Assembly (NCBI GenBank): GCA_030629485.1
Contig: DAOVOW010000157.1
Span: forward strand, 1-5,632
Reading direction: 5' to 3'
Length of the DNA stretch: 5,632 nucleotides
Origin: a bacterium
GTDB taxonomy: Bacteria > Zixibacteria > MSB-5A5 > GN15 > FEB-12
Below the pieces are notes generated by a model, which worked only from the letters and a program-made list of their open reading frames with translations, searched no databases and was not told where the DNA came from. The translations under genes were made by a program, and so were the position numbers. This document shows positions 1-5,632 of the stretch, in pieces; the stretch's first letter is position 1, and the number at the start of each line of letters is the position of its first letter.

Positions 1-274
1 ACTCGAAGAACTTGATGAACGGCTCTATCTTGTGAACTCTCTTGGTCCCGTCCGTAGTGTCATAAACAGCCAGATAATCATCCACGTAATAGGCCAAGTA
101 CTGTCCATTGGGCGACCAGCGGAGCGGACCCGTGATGCCCCGCAACCTTGCCGGACCGATGTCCACCACCTCAGCATCTTCCCAACTTCCCCCGAAACAT
201 ACGCCATGTCCGAGAAAGGCCAGGAGTATCACCAAACATACCTCGCTCAGACTTCGCGGTTTATCCATGTTCAT
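1..274 (-). CDS. Exported protein with WD40/PD40-like beta-propeller motif, N-terminal part (cut by left edge)
   Basis: The minus strand reads open from an ATG at 274 to the left edge, giving 91 codons with no stop. Residues 1-8 are polar and basic, residues 11-24 are hydrophobic (core VCLVILLAF), and the following GVCFGG resembles a Sec signal-peptide cleavage region; the cysteine is not in a good lipobox. Residues 52-72 contain RWSPNGQYLAYY followed by LAVYDT, the pattern of a PD40/WD40-like propeller blade as in TolB and related periplasmic proteins. An in-frame TGA lies just upstream, so the start is ATG 274 or ATG 268. A GGGAG at 284-288, 9 nt from ATG 274, favours the former. It follows the hydrolase stop by 15 nt and is probably co-transcribed with it. 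The function is unknown: the rest of the protein is outside the window, and a propeller alone does not reveal a ligand or activity. Confidence 0.7.
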   Translation of the reverse strand, partial: MNMDKPRSLSEVCLVILLAFLGHGVCFGGSWEDAEVVDIGPARLRGITGPLRWSPNGQYLAYYVDDYLAVYDTTDGTKRVHKIEPFIKFFE

Positions 275-289
275 CCGTCCTCACTCCCG

Positions 290-1174
290 TCATCTCAGGT
301 TCTCATCCGTTAAAGCAGAAGAGTCGGCTTTCCTAAGAAGCCACTTTAGACTCCCAATGTACACCTCTGTTTGCATATACACTCGTTCATTGTGATCTCC
401 GGCGAGCGTCACAAATCGCTTTGGGTCGACGGCATCGTCATACAGCCTCCGCCCCATCGCAAACGGGACTAGATCGTCAGAAGGAGAGTGCGTTACCAGC
501 ACCGGACAGTTGACCTGTCCGATCTTCTGAATTGAGTTGAACTCATAGCGCAACAGAAGGCCTATCGGGAAATACGGGAACATCAGTCGTCCCATCTCCC
601 GGGCCGATGTGAATGACGACTCCACGATCAGGCCGGCGCAATCGACCTGCGAGGCCAACTCGATGGCGACAGCGCCACCCAGCGACCGCCCAAACAAAAC
701 AATCTGATTGGAAGGTACACCCTGGCTCCCGGTCAACCAACGGTAACAAGCGGCGGCATCGGCGTACATATTGGTCTCAGAGGGGGCGCCGTCCGACTGG
801 CCGTAGCCACGATAATCGAACAGCATGACGTCTGCTCCCAGCGTGACCAGACACTTGATCGTCTCCAGCCGGTGCGAGATATTACCGCCGTTGCCGTGGC
901 AAAACAGGATCGTCGGCGCGCCACCATCACCGGATTGGCCGGTGACGCAACTGTCTGAAGGCGCTGGAATATACCAGGCATGGATGCTCTCGCCGTTGGA
1001 TACATTGATCCAGACTTCCTGAAAGCCAAGACCGATATCGCCGGGAGATGCCTCCAACTCACGCGTCGGAAAGAAGACCATGCGGTCCTGAGACAGATAC
1101 AGGTAAAGGCTAAAAGCAACAAAACCGCCGACCGCCAAAGTTATGATCACCAAGAATGTACTCAACAGCTTCAT
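290..1174 (-). CDS. Membrane-anchored alpha/beta hydrolase (ABHD13/BEM46/YfhR-like)
   Basis: The 294-residue protein is a serine hydrolase of the alpha/beta fold. One hydrophobic segment at about residues 3-27 should anchor it in the inner membrane, with the catalytic domain probably outside the cytoplasm. Visible family motifs are FFPTRE at 34-39, the oxyanion-side HGNGGN at 93-98, FDYRGYGQSDG at 119-129, the nucleophile elbow GRSLGG with Ser164, the acid in HSPSDD (Asp233, possibly Asp234) and the catalytic histidine in GDHNE (His261). The triad is complete and the length matches bacterial members of this group. An in-frame TAG 18 nt upstream leaves ATG 1174 as the first possible start; no clear Shine-Dalgarno precedes it. 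The substrate is unknown; homologues are usually annotated as putative esterases or peptidase-like hydrolases. It leads a two-gene unit with the propeller protein 15 nt downstream. Confidence 0.9.
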   Translation of the reverse strand: MKLLSTFLVIITLAVGGFVAFSLYLYLSQDRMVFFPTRELEASPGDIGLGFQEVWINVSNGESIHAWYIPAPSDSCVTGQSGDGGAPTILFCHGNGGNISHRLETIKCLVTLGADVMLFDYRGYGQSDGAPSETNMYADAAACYRWLTGSQGVPSNQIVLFGRSLGGAVAIELASQVDCAGLIVESSFTSAREMGRLMFPYFPIGLLLRYEFNSIQKIGQVNCPVLVTHSPSDDLVPFAMGRRLYDDAVDPKRFVTLAGDHNERVYMQTEVYIGSLKWLLRKADSSALTDENLR

Positions 1175-1305
1175 CTCATCGTCTAATCGCTACTCAATAG
1201 CTACGAACAAGTAGACCGGTTGTTAAGTTCAAGGTAACACGCCAGGACAGCCTTGGCAACCAAAGCCCAATCTGACAGCCTCAAAAGGATCCAATCAGGG
1301 GAGAA

Positions 1306-1320
1306 TGTCAAGACCTGACA
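1306..1320. promoter_or_regulatory. Perfect palindrome TGTCA-N5-TGACA, candidate operator
   Basis: TGTCA and TGACA form perfect 5-bp arms around a 5-bp spacer (AGACC), the layout of a site for a dimeric repressor or activator. It lies between the divergent hydrolase and malic enzyme genes. Its left arm read on the minus strand gives TTGACA, a possible -35 for the hydrolase, though no good -10 follows. The binding protein is unknown and a 5-bp arm can arise by chance. Confidence 0.3.
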
Positions 1321-1328
1321 CAACGGCA

Positions 1329-1395
1329 CAAGGGGTTTATCAACACTCCCAAGGGTGTGAGCACAGCCGGGGCGATTTTTCGCGCAAACCCCTTG
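1329..1395. promoter_or_regulatory. Ten-bp inverted repeat enclosing two small hairpins, upstream of the malic enzyme gene
   Basis: CAAGGGGTTT (1329-1338) and AAACCCCTTG (1386-1395) are perfect complements. The 47 nt between them contain CACTCCC/GGGTGTG (1344-1350 and 1353-1359, one mismatch) and GCGA-TTTT-TCGC (1372-1383). As RNA this would form a three-way junction; as DNA it is a long inverted repeat whose right arm covers the first half of the candidate -35 at 1393-1398. These two readings exclude each other unless transcription starts further upstream. I do not recognise a known riboswitch or leader family. Confidence 0.4.
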
Positions 1396-1421
1396 ACATG
1401 GCGTATTCGTCCCCATTACTT
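1393..1421 (+). promoter_or_regulatory. Candidate sigma-70 promoter for the malic enzyme gene
   Basis: A perfect -35 hexamer TTGACA lies at 1393-1398. At 16-18 nt spacing the -10 region (around 1416-1422, TTACTT or TACTTG) matches TATAAT poorly. Such a combination is either a chance match or a promoter that needs an activator. It would give a leader of about 45 nt before the start codon. Confidence 0.35.
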
Positions 1422-1461
1422 GCCGCCTCCAAAACTGGAGAGTTAGGACTAAGTTCCGTAT

Positions 1462-1466
1462 AGGAG
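1462..1466 (+). promoter_or_regulatory. Ribosome binding site AGGAG of the malic enzyme gene
   Basis: AGGAG lies 6 nt before ATG 1473, a near-ideal Shine-Dalgarno that fixes the start of the malic enzyme. Confidence 0.85.
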
Positions 1467-1472
1467 TGAGAG

Positions 1473-3716
1473 ATGATCACCAAACAGCAAGCGTTAGACT
1501 ATCATTATAAAGGCCGTCGCGGCAAAATCGAGGTCTCGCCGACCAAGCCATGCCGCACGCAACTCGACCTTTCCCTGGCCTACACCCCCGGCGTGGCCGA
1601 ACCATGTATGGAAATAGCCAGGAACCCCGGCGACGTTTACAAGTACACGGCGAAGGGTAACCTGGTGGCCGTCGTCTCCAACGGCACCGCCGTATTGGGA
1701 CTCGGCAATATCGGAGCCGCAGCCGGCAAACCGGTGATGGAAGGCAAGGGGATTCTGTTCAAACGATTTGCCGATATCGATGTGTTCGACATCGAACTTG
1801 ACACCGAAGATCCCGATGAAATCATCAAGGTCTGCCAACTGCTGGAGCCGACCTTCGGCGGCATCAATCTGGAAGACATCAAGGGACCGGAATGTTTCTA
1901 TATCGAAGAGACGCTCCGAAAAACCATGAACATCCCGGTCTTCCACGATGATCAGCACGGCACCGCCATCATATCTGCGGCGGCGTTGCTGAACGCCCTG
2001 GAAATCGTCGACAAAGATATCGACAAAATTCGGGTCGTCTTCTCAGGCGCCGGGGCCGCCGGTATTGCCTGCGCCAAGCTCTACTGCTCGCTGGGCGTTC
2101 ACCACGACAACATCCTCATGATCGACTCCAAGGGGGTCATGTATGAAGGACGCGGCGACAAGTTTAACAAATACAAGCAGGAATTCGTGCGCAAGTCGGA
2201 CTGCCACACGCTGGCCGACGCCATGAAGGATGCCGACGTTTTTGTCGGCGTCTCTGTCAAGGATACGGTAACGAAGGACATGGTCAAGTCAATGGCCAAA
2301 GACCCCATCATCTTCGCCATGGCCAACCCCGATCCGGAAATCACCTATCCGGACGCCATGGACGCACGGCCTGACGCCATCATGGCCACCGGTCGCAGCG
2401 ACTACCCCAACCAGGTCAACAATGTCCTGGGGTTCCCATTCATTTTCAGGGGTGCGCTGGACGTGCACGCTACCGCCATTAATGAAGAGATGAAAGTTGC
2501 TGCGGTGAAGGCGCTGGCCACGCTGGCCAAGCAGGAAGTGCCCGAGCAGGTGGCCAAGGCGTACGGTGTCGATCATTTCAATTTCGGCCGGGAGTACCTT
2601 ATCCCAAAACCGTTCGACCCGCGCATTCTCGTCTGGGAATCAGCGGCCGTGGCTCAGGCGGCGATGGATACAGGTGTGGCGCAGGAGCCTGTCGATATCG
2701 AAGAATACAAGCAAGAACTGGCCAACCGGATCGGTCAGGGACGCAACCTGATGCGGGTGATAACAGCCAAAGCCAAGCGCGACCCAAAACGAATTGTCTT
2801 CCCTGAAGGGGACTCGACTCGTATCCTCCGCGCCGCCCATATCGTGGTGCATGAAGGGATTGGTAACCCCGTGCTGTTGGGTGAACCCAAGGCAGTCAGC
2901 CGCCTGGCCGCCGAGTTTCAGATCGATCTTGACGGCATTGAGATTGTAGACCCGAGCGCTTCGGACAAACTGGAAACGTACGCTCAGTGTCTCTATGAAA
3001 AGCGCCGCCGCAAGGGTCTTACACTTGGCAAGGCGCGCCAGTTGACCGAGGATCGTACTTATTTCGGAATCATGATGCTGGAGCAGGGCGACTGCGACGC
3101 CGTGCTCTCCGGCGTGACTTCCGACTATCCCTACACCATCCGACCGGCCCTGCAGATTATCGGCCTCAACCCGGGCATTTCCACTGTCTCGGGGCTGTTT
3201 GCGATGATTAAGAAAGACAAGGTTTACCTGTTTGCGGACACTACTGTTAATGTTAACCCGACCGCCGAACAATTGGCTGAGATAGCCATTGGCGCAGCCA
3301 ACGTAGCGCAAGCTTTCAATATCCAGCCGCGGATTGCCATGCTGTCGTTTTCCAATTTCGGGTCGGCGCGGATGCCGGAGTCGGTGAAAATGGCGCGAGC
3401 CACCGAGATTGTCAAACAGAAGGAGCCCGATCTGATTATCGACGGTGAGATGCAAGCGGGCACCGCCCTCATGCCGGATCTGATCGAAAAGTATTTCCCG
3501 TTCTCGAAGCTCAGGGAAGAAGCCAACGTCTTCATCTTCCCCGACCTCAACGCGGGCAACATCGCCTACACACTGGCTCAACGTATGGGTGGCCTGGAGG
3601 CCATCGGCCCGATCCTAGTCGGACTATCGAAACCGGTACATGTGTTGCACCGCGTCATGGATGTGAATGAGATTGTCGACATGGCGGCCATCGCGGTGGT
3701 GGACTCACATAACTGA
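1473..3716 (+). CDS. maeB: NADP-dependent malic enzyme with C-terminal phosphotransacetylase-like domain (MaeB type)
   Basis: This 747-residue cytoplasmic enzyme should oxidatively decarboxylate malate to pyruvate and CO2, making NADPH (NADP preference is inferred from the MaeB family). The malic N-terminal domain (about 1-160) shows YTPGVAEPC with Tyr37, the GKG around Lys92, the metal ligands Glu134 and Asp135 in NLEDIKGPE, and FHDDQHGTA with Asp160. The dinucleotide domain (about 160-400) has GAGAAG at 192-197, ANPDPEI near 284-290 and [13 protein letters not shown] near 305-317. Residues about 430-747 form the phosphotransacetylase-like domain, beginning near [11 protein letters not shown]. 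Total length is close to the roughly 760 residues of Escherichia coli MaeB. In this fusion family the C-terminal domain is regulatory, sensing acetyl-CoA. Here the position of the catalytic serine of true Pta appears to be His726, consistent with a non-catalytic role. It stands alone on its strand with non-coding regions on both sides. Confidence 0.96.
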   Translation: MITKQQALDYHYKGRRGKIEVSPTKPCRTQLDLSLAYTPGVAEPCMEIARNPGDVYKYTAKGNLVAVVSNGTAVLGLGNIGAAAGKPVMEGKGILFKRFADIDVFDIELDTEDPDEIIKVCQLLEPTFGGINLEDIKGPECFYIEETLRKTMNIPVFHDDQHGTAIISAAALLNALEIVDKDIDKIRVVFSGAGAAGIACAKLYCSLGVHHDNILMIDSKGVMYEGRGDKFNKYKQEFVRKSDCHTLADAMKDADVFVGVSVKDTVTKDMVKSMAKDPIIFAMANPDPEITYPDAMDARPDAIMATGRSDYPNQVNNVLGFPFIFRGALDVHATAINEEMKVAAVKALATLAKQEVPEQVAKAYGVDHFNFGREYLIPKPFDPRILVWESAAVAQAAMDTGVAQEPVDIEEYKQELANRIGQGRNLMRVITAKAKRDPKRIVFPEGDSTRILRAAHIVVHEGIGNPVLLGEPKAVSRLAAEFQIDLDGIEIVDPSASDKLETYAQCLYEKRRRKGLTLGKARQLTEDRTYFGIMMLEQGDCDAVLSGVTSDYPYTIRPALQIIGLNPGISTVSGLFAMIKKDKVYLFADTTVNVNPTAEQLAEIAIGAANVAQAFNIQPRIAMLSFSNFGSARMPESVKMARATEIVKQKEPDLIIDGEMQAGTALMPDLIEKYFPFSKLREEANVFIFPDLNAGNIAYTLAQRMGGLEAIGPILVGLSKPVHVLHRVMDVNEIVDMAAIAVVDSHN

Positions 3717-3788
3717 GATATCCAAGTGGGTGGCACGGTCAAACATCTATGTGGCCCCTCTTGAGTGGGATTCAGGGGTGTGTTATAG

Positions 3789-3831
3789 CCTGGGCTACCA
3801 AAGCCCAGCCAACTTCGAACGGCTGGCTACC
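3789..3831. repeat. Overlapping, mutually exclusive hairpins; shares a 22-nt motif with 1251-1272
   Basis: CTGGGCT (3790-3796) pairs with AGCCCAG (3802-3808) around a 5-nt loop. CCAGCC (3805-3810) pairs with GGCTGG (3821-3826) around a 10-nt loop. The two stems share 3805-3808 and cannot both form fully. GGCTACC occurs twice (3793-3799 and 3825-3831). The first 22 nt (3789-3810) match 1251-1272 at 18 of 22 positions, including an 11-nt exact run, suggesting a dispersed intergenic repeat. No T tract follows, so an intrinsic terminator is unlikely. Confidence 0.45.
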
Positions 3832-3921
3832 CTAGCTTAACTGGGTGTCCACTTTTTCGGGGGAACACCACTTTGAGCGTGCGAAACACAAAGAACTACG
3901 CTTGACCGCAGCTTTTTTTGT

Positions 3922-3949
3922 TTGACCCTTCGCATTTAGTTCGTAAACT
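3922..3949 (+). promoter_or_regulatory. Candidate sigma-70 promoter of mreB with a palindrome over the -10
   Basis: TTGACC at 3922-3927 (5 of 6 matches to the -35 consensus) is followed after 16 nt by TAAACT at 3944-3949 (4 of 6 to the -10) in an AT-rich stretch. A 6-bp inverted repeat, TTAGTT (3936-3941) and AACTAA (3946-3951), overlaps the -10 and could be an operator. A second TTGACC lies exactly 20 nt upstream at 3902-3907, with a 7-T run between them. The leader to the mreB start would be about 100 nt. Confidence 0.5.
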
Positions 3950-3979
3950 AATCCTCTAATTGATTCGATAAGTACATTA

Positions 3980-4006
3980 TCGGCGCTCGGTTACAACCGA
4001 CGCCGA
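3980..4006 (+). promoter_or_regulatory. Strong hairpin in the presumed mreB leader
   Basis: TCGGCG (3980-3985) pairs with CGCCGA (4001-4006), and after a bulged C at 3986, TCGGT (3987-3991) pairs with ACCGA (3996-4000), leaving a TACA loop: 11 bp in 27 nt. No T tract follows on either strand, so it is not an intrinsic terminator. It lies about 50 nt before the mreB start and may be an RNA control element, an mRNA-stabilising structure or a DNA operator. Confidence 0.5.
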
Positions 4007-4043
4007 ATTGTGAGCAGAAAAAGAACGCAACCGCTGACGGTAA

Positions 4044-4047
4044 AAGG
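4044..4047 (+). promoter_or_regulatory. Ribosome binding site AAGG of mreB, deciding a TTG start
   Basis: AAGG lies 8 nt before TTG 4056. An in-frame TAA at 4041-4043 and the absence of ATG or GTG between it and 4056 leave TTG as the only start that preserves the conserved N-terminus. The nearby ATG at 4049 is out of frame and followed directly by TAA. Confidence 0.6.
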
Positions 4048-4055
4048 CATGTAAC

Positions 4056-5084
4056 TTGGGTCTCTTCGACATACTCTCCAACGATATCGGCATCGATCTC
4101 GGCACTGCGAACACTTTGGTCTATGTTCGCAATCAGGGAATCGTGCTCGATGAACCGTCGGTAGTGGCGATCGAAAAGTCAACGGGCAAGGTCCTGGCCA
4201 TCGGCTCGGCGGCCAAGGAGATGACGGGGCGCACGCCCGGCGGTATCGCTGCCATCCGGCCGCTCAAGGACGGCGTCATCGCCGATTTCGAAATATCGGA
4301 GAAACTGATCGCCGACTTCATTCGCCGGGTGGTGAAGCATCGCTACCTGATGAAACCACGGGTGGTGATCTCAGTGCCCTCGGGTATCACCGAGGTGGAG
4401 AAACGCGCCGTGCGCGACTCGGCCGAGAATGCCGGCGCCCGCGAGGTGTTTCTGCTGGCGGAACCGATGGCAGCCGCGATCGGAGTCGGCGTGCCGGTCG
4501 AACAGCCCTCGGGCTCCATGATAATCGACATCGGCGGCGGAACCTCTGAGATCGCAGTAATCGCACTCAACGGCATTGTTCACGACATTTCTATCCGGGT
4601 TGCCGGTGATGAACTCAACGAAGCGATTATCATGTACCTCAAGAAGAATTACAATCTCCTTATCGGCGAACTCACGGCTGAGGAGGTCAAAATCAAGATC
4701 GGCTCAGCCCACAGCCTCGACAAGGAACTGTCCATGGACATCAGGGGACGCGACTTGGTAGCCGGAGTGCCGAAAAACCTGACCCTCTCGTCGGTGCAGG
4801 TGCGCGAGGCGCTCTCCGAGACTATCGATATAATTGTCGAAGCAGTGCGGCGGGCGCTGGAGCGGACACCACCCGAACTGGCTTCGGATATCCTTGAGCG
4901 AGGTATCATCCTGACCGGCGGCGGAGCCCTTCTGCGTGGGCTGGACAAGAGACTTCGCCAGGAAACCAACCTCCCGGTCAACATCGCCGATGACCCCCTC
5001 ACCTGTGTCGTCCGCGGTACCGGCAAGGTGCTGGAAGACTTCTCCGGCTTCTCCAAGGTTCTCGAAAAAAGCCGAAAAGACTGA
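4056..5084 (+). CDS. mreB: Rod shape-determining protein MreB (TTG start)
   Basis: MreB is the bacterial actin homologue that polymerises with ATP beneath the inner membrane and guides the elongasome for lateral wall synthesis. The 342-residue length is normal. Actin-fold motifs are intact: phosphate 1 [12 protein letters not shown] (13-24), the region [20 protein letters not shown] (106-119) with [13 protein letters not shown] containing the likely catalytic Glu136, phosphate 2 [12 protein letters not shown] (158-169), AGDELNEAI (183-191) and the adenosine motif [11 protein letters not shown] (286-296). The short N-terminal GLFDILSND may contribute to membrane contact, as in other MreBs. Translation starts at TTG, a rare start codon. 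The gene stands alone: a strong terminator follows within 15 nt of the stop, and the next gene is an ECF sigma factor, whereas mreC and mreD usually follow mreB. They may lie elsewhere. Confidence 0.97.
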   Translation: MGLFDILSNDIGIDLGTANTLVYVRNQGIVLDEPSVVAIEKSTGKVLAIGSAAKEMTGRTPGGIAAIRPLKDGVIADFEISEKLIADFIRRVVKHRYLMKPRVVISVPSGITEVEKRAVRDSAENAGAREVFLLAEPMAAAIGVGVPVEQPSGSMIIDIGGGTSEIAVIALNGIVHDISIRVAGDELNEAIIMYLKKNYNLLIGELTAEEVKIKIGSAHSLDKELSMDIRGRDLVAGVPKNLTLSSVQVREALSETIDIIVEAVRRALERTPPELASDILERGIILTGGGALLRGLDKRLRQETNLPVNIADDPLTCVVRGTGKVLEDFSGFSKVLEKSRKD

Positions 5085-5098
5085 ATTTGTATACTCTC

Positions 5099-5124
5099 AG
5101 ACCGGATACCCGGTCTTTTTTTTT
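5099..5124 (+). terminator. Intrinsic terminator of mreB
   Basis: AGACCGG (5099-5105) pairs perfectly with CCGGTCT (5110-5116) around an ATAC loop, running directly into nine T residues (5116-5124). It begins 15 nt after the mreB stop and should end transcription efficiently, separating mreB from the sigma factor gene. Confidence 0.93.
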
Positions 5125-5192
5125 GCCGCCTCCCAATGTTTTCATTAATCTTTGAACAGCCTGATCGGTCAAAAATACAGACTTGGTAATGT

Positions 5193-5632
5193 ATGGCGAC
5201 GAAAGAGCATGAGGATATAGAGAAACTCGCGCGGAAGGCCCGTCTGGGTGACCGGGAAGCCTTCTCGAAGATTGTGCGGCTAATGATGAGCAGAACAGTA
5301 GCATTGACATATAGGATGACCGGCGACTCCGATATCGCCAAGGACCTGGCCCAGGACAGCTTCGTGGCCGCCTGGGAAAAACTGTCAGCTTTCCGAGGTG
5401 AGGCCAGGTTCACGAGTTGGCTCCACCAGATCGCCGTGAACAAGTGTCTGAACTATCTGAACCAAGCCTCCGCCCGACTAAACCGATCCTGGGACGAGTC
5501 CAATCTTGATACTTATGAATCGGCGCCGTCCACTTCCGATCCGGAGCGTACCCGTCAGATCAATCTGCTGCGGGAGGGCGTCCTGCGATTCATGGGAACG
5601 CTGCCTGAGATGCAACGGGCGGTTTTTGAGCT
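5193..5632 (+). CDS. ECF-family RNA polymerase sigma factor (cut by right edge)
   Basis: The open frame from ATG 5193 gives 146 full codons and continues past the edge. Residues about 24-90 match sigma-70 region 2: DIAKDLAQDSFVAAWEKL (47-64) corresponds to regions 2.2-2.3, which bind core RNA polymerase and melt the -10, and FRGEARFTSWLHQIAVNKCL (67-86) to region 2.4. After a polar linker (about 92-125), LPEMQRAVFEL begins region 4, which reads the -35. No sigma 1.1 or region 3 is present, as expected for the extracytoplasmic function class; a full protein would be about 180-200 residues. An in-frame TAA at 5187-5189 sits just before the start, so ATG 5193 is the first possibility; there is no clear Shine-Dalgarno. 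Any anti-sigma gene would lie beyond the window. The mreB terminator implies its own promoter, which I could not identify. Confidence 0.93.
   Translation, partial: MATKEHEDIEKLARKARLGDREAFSKIVRLMMSRTVALTYRMTGDSDIAKDLAQDSFVAAWEKLSAFRGEARFTSWLHQIAVNKCLNYLNQASARLNRSWDESNLDTYESAPSTSDPERTRQINLLREGVLRFMGTLPEMQRAVFE

Larger units (their letters stand above)
3717..4055. other. Non-coding stretch between the malic enzyme gene and mreB
   Basis: No convincing gene is present on either strand in these 339 nt. From left to right it holds overlapping hairpins (3789-3831), a tract resembling an insertion-sequence end (3846-3865), a 7-T run without a good stem before it (3913-3919), an AT-rich promoter region (3922-3949) and a strong hairpin (3980-4006). 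No convincing intrinsic terminator was found for the malic enzyme gene; hairpins downstream of its stop lack a T tract. Confidence 0.7.

Noticed and set aside
32..313. Plus-strand open frame (93 codons) at the left edge
   Set aside because: It is antisense to the signal peptide and propeller motif of the minus-strand gene, and its translation is low in hydrophobic order and lacks motifs.
1201..1416. Minus-strand open frame (71 codons) in the divergent intergenic region
   Set aside because: No ribosome binding site or recognisable domain; it overlaps the repeats and promoter elements and its translation looks unlike a folded protein.
2640..3581. Long minus-strand open frame (313 codons) inside the malic enzyme gene
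   Set aside because: It is antisense to a well-conserved phosphotransacetylase-like domain, has no recognisable motifs and no ribosome binding context; it is a coding shadow.
3913..3919. Seven-T run as an intrinsic terminator for the malic enzyme gene
   Set aside because: No stable GC-rich stem lies directly before it; the only pairing (AGCGT with ACGCT) is short, has a long loop and ends well before the T run.
5152..5179. Promoter for the sigma factor gene (TTGAAC with AATACA)
   Set aside because: The -10 matches consensus at only 3 of 6 positions and no ECF-type GAAC/GTC pair is seen at a suitable spacing, so it is not supported.
4649..5443. Minus-strand open frame (264 codons) across mreB, the terminator and the sigma factor gene
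   Set aside because: It spans two genes with clear family motifs and a terminator on the other strand, and its translation is serine- and arginine-rich without recognisable domains.

Overview
The window is about 57% GC by eye and gene-dense. It holds three complete protein genes (a membrane-anchored alpha/beta hydrolase, a MaeB-type malic enzyme and MreB) and two genes cut by the window edges (an exported beta-propeller-like protein on the left, an ECF sigma factor on the right). There are no RNA genes, CRISPR arrays, transposases or phage genes. The genes suggest a free-living, probably Gram-negative, non-spherical bacterium: MreB, a hybrid malic enzyme-phosphotransacetylase, an ECF sigma factor, Shine-Dalgarno sites and an intrinsic terminator. 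Lineage cannot be fixed from this; a member of an environmental or candidate phylum is a guess.

Layout. Positions 1-1174 form a two-gene minus-strand unit: the hydrolase, then after 15 nt a secreted protein with a PD40/WD40-like propeller motif that runs off the left edge. Positions 1175-1472 are a divergent intergenic region with a 15-bp perfect palindrome, a 10-bp perfect inverted repeat enclosing two smaller hairpins, a consensus -35 hexamer and a strong ribosome binding site. Positions 1473-3716 encode the malic enzyme, whose C-terminal phosphotransacetylase-like domain appears to have lost its catalytic serine.

Positions 3717-4055 are a 339-nt non-coding stretch. It holds overlapping hairpins sharing a 22-nt motif with the region upstream of the malic enzyme, a tract resembling an insertion-sequence end, an AT-rich promoter with a palindrome over its -10, and a strong hairpin in the presumed mreB leader. 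mreB (4056-5084) starts with TTG and is followed at once by a strong intrinsic terminator, so it appears to be transcribed apart from any mreCD. The ECF sigma gene begins at 5193 and leaves the window within its region 4.

No evident pathway joins these genes. Malic enzyme makes pyruvate and NADPH; MreB directs wall elongation; the sigma factor and the exported and membrane-anchored proteins may relate to the envelope, but that is inference. I see no clear new multi-gene system. The less ordinary signals are the structured non-coding regions upstream of the malic enzyme and mreB genes.
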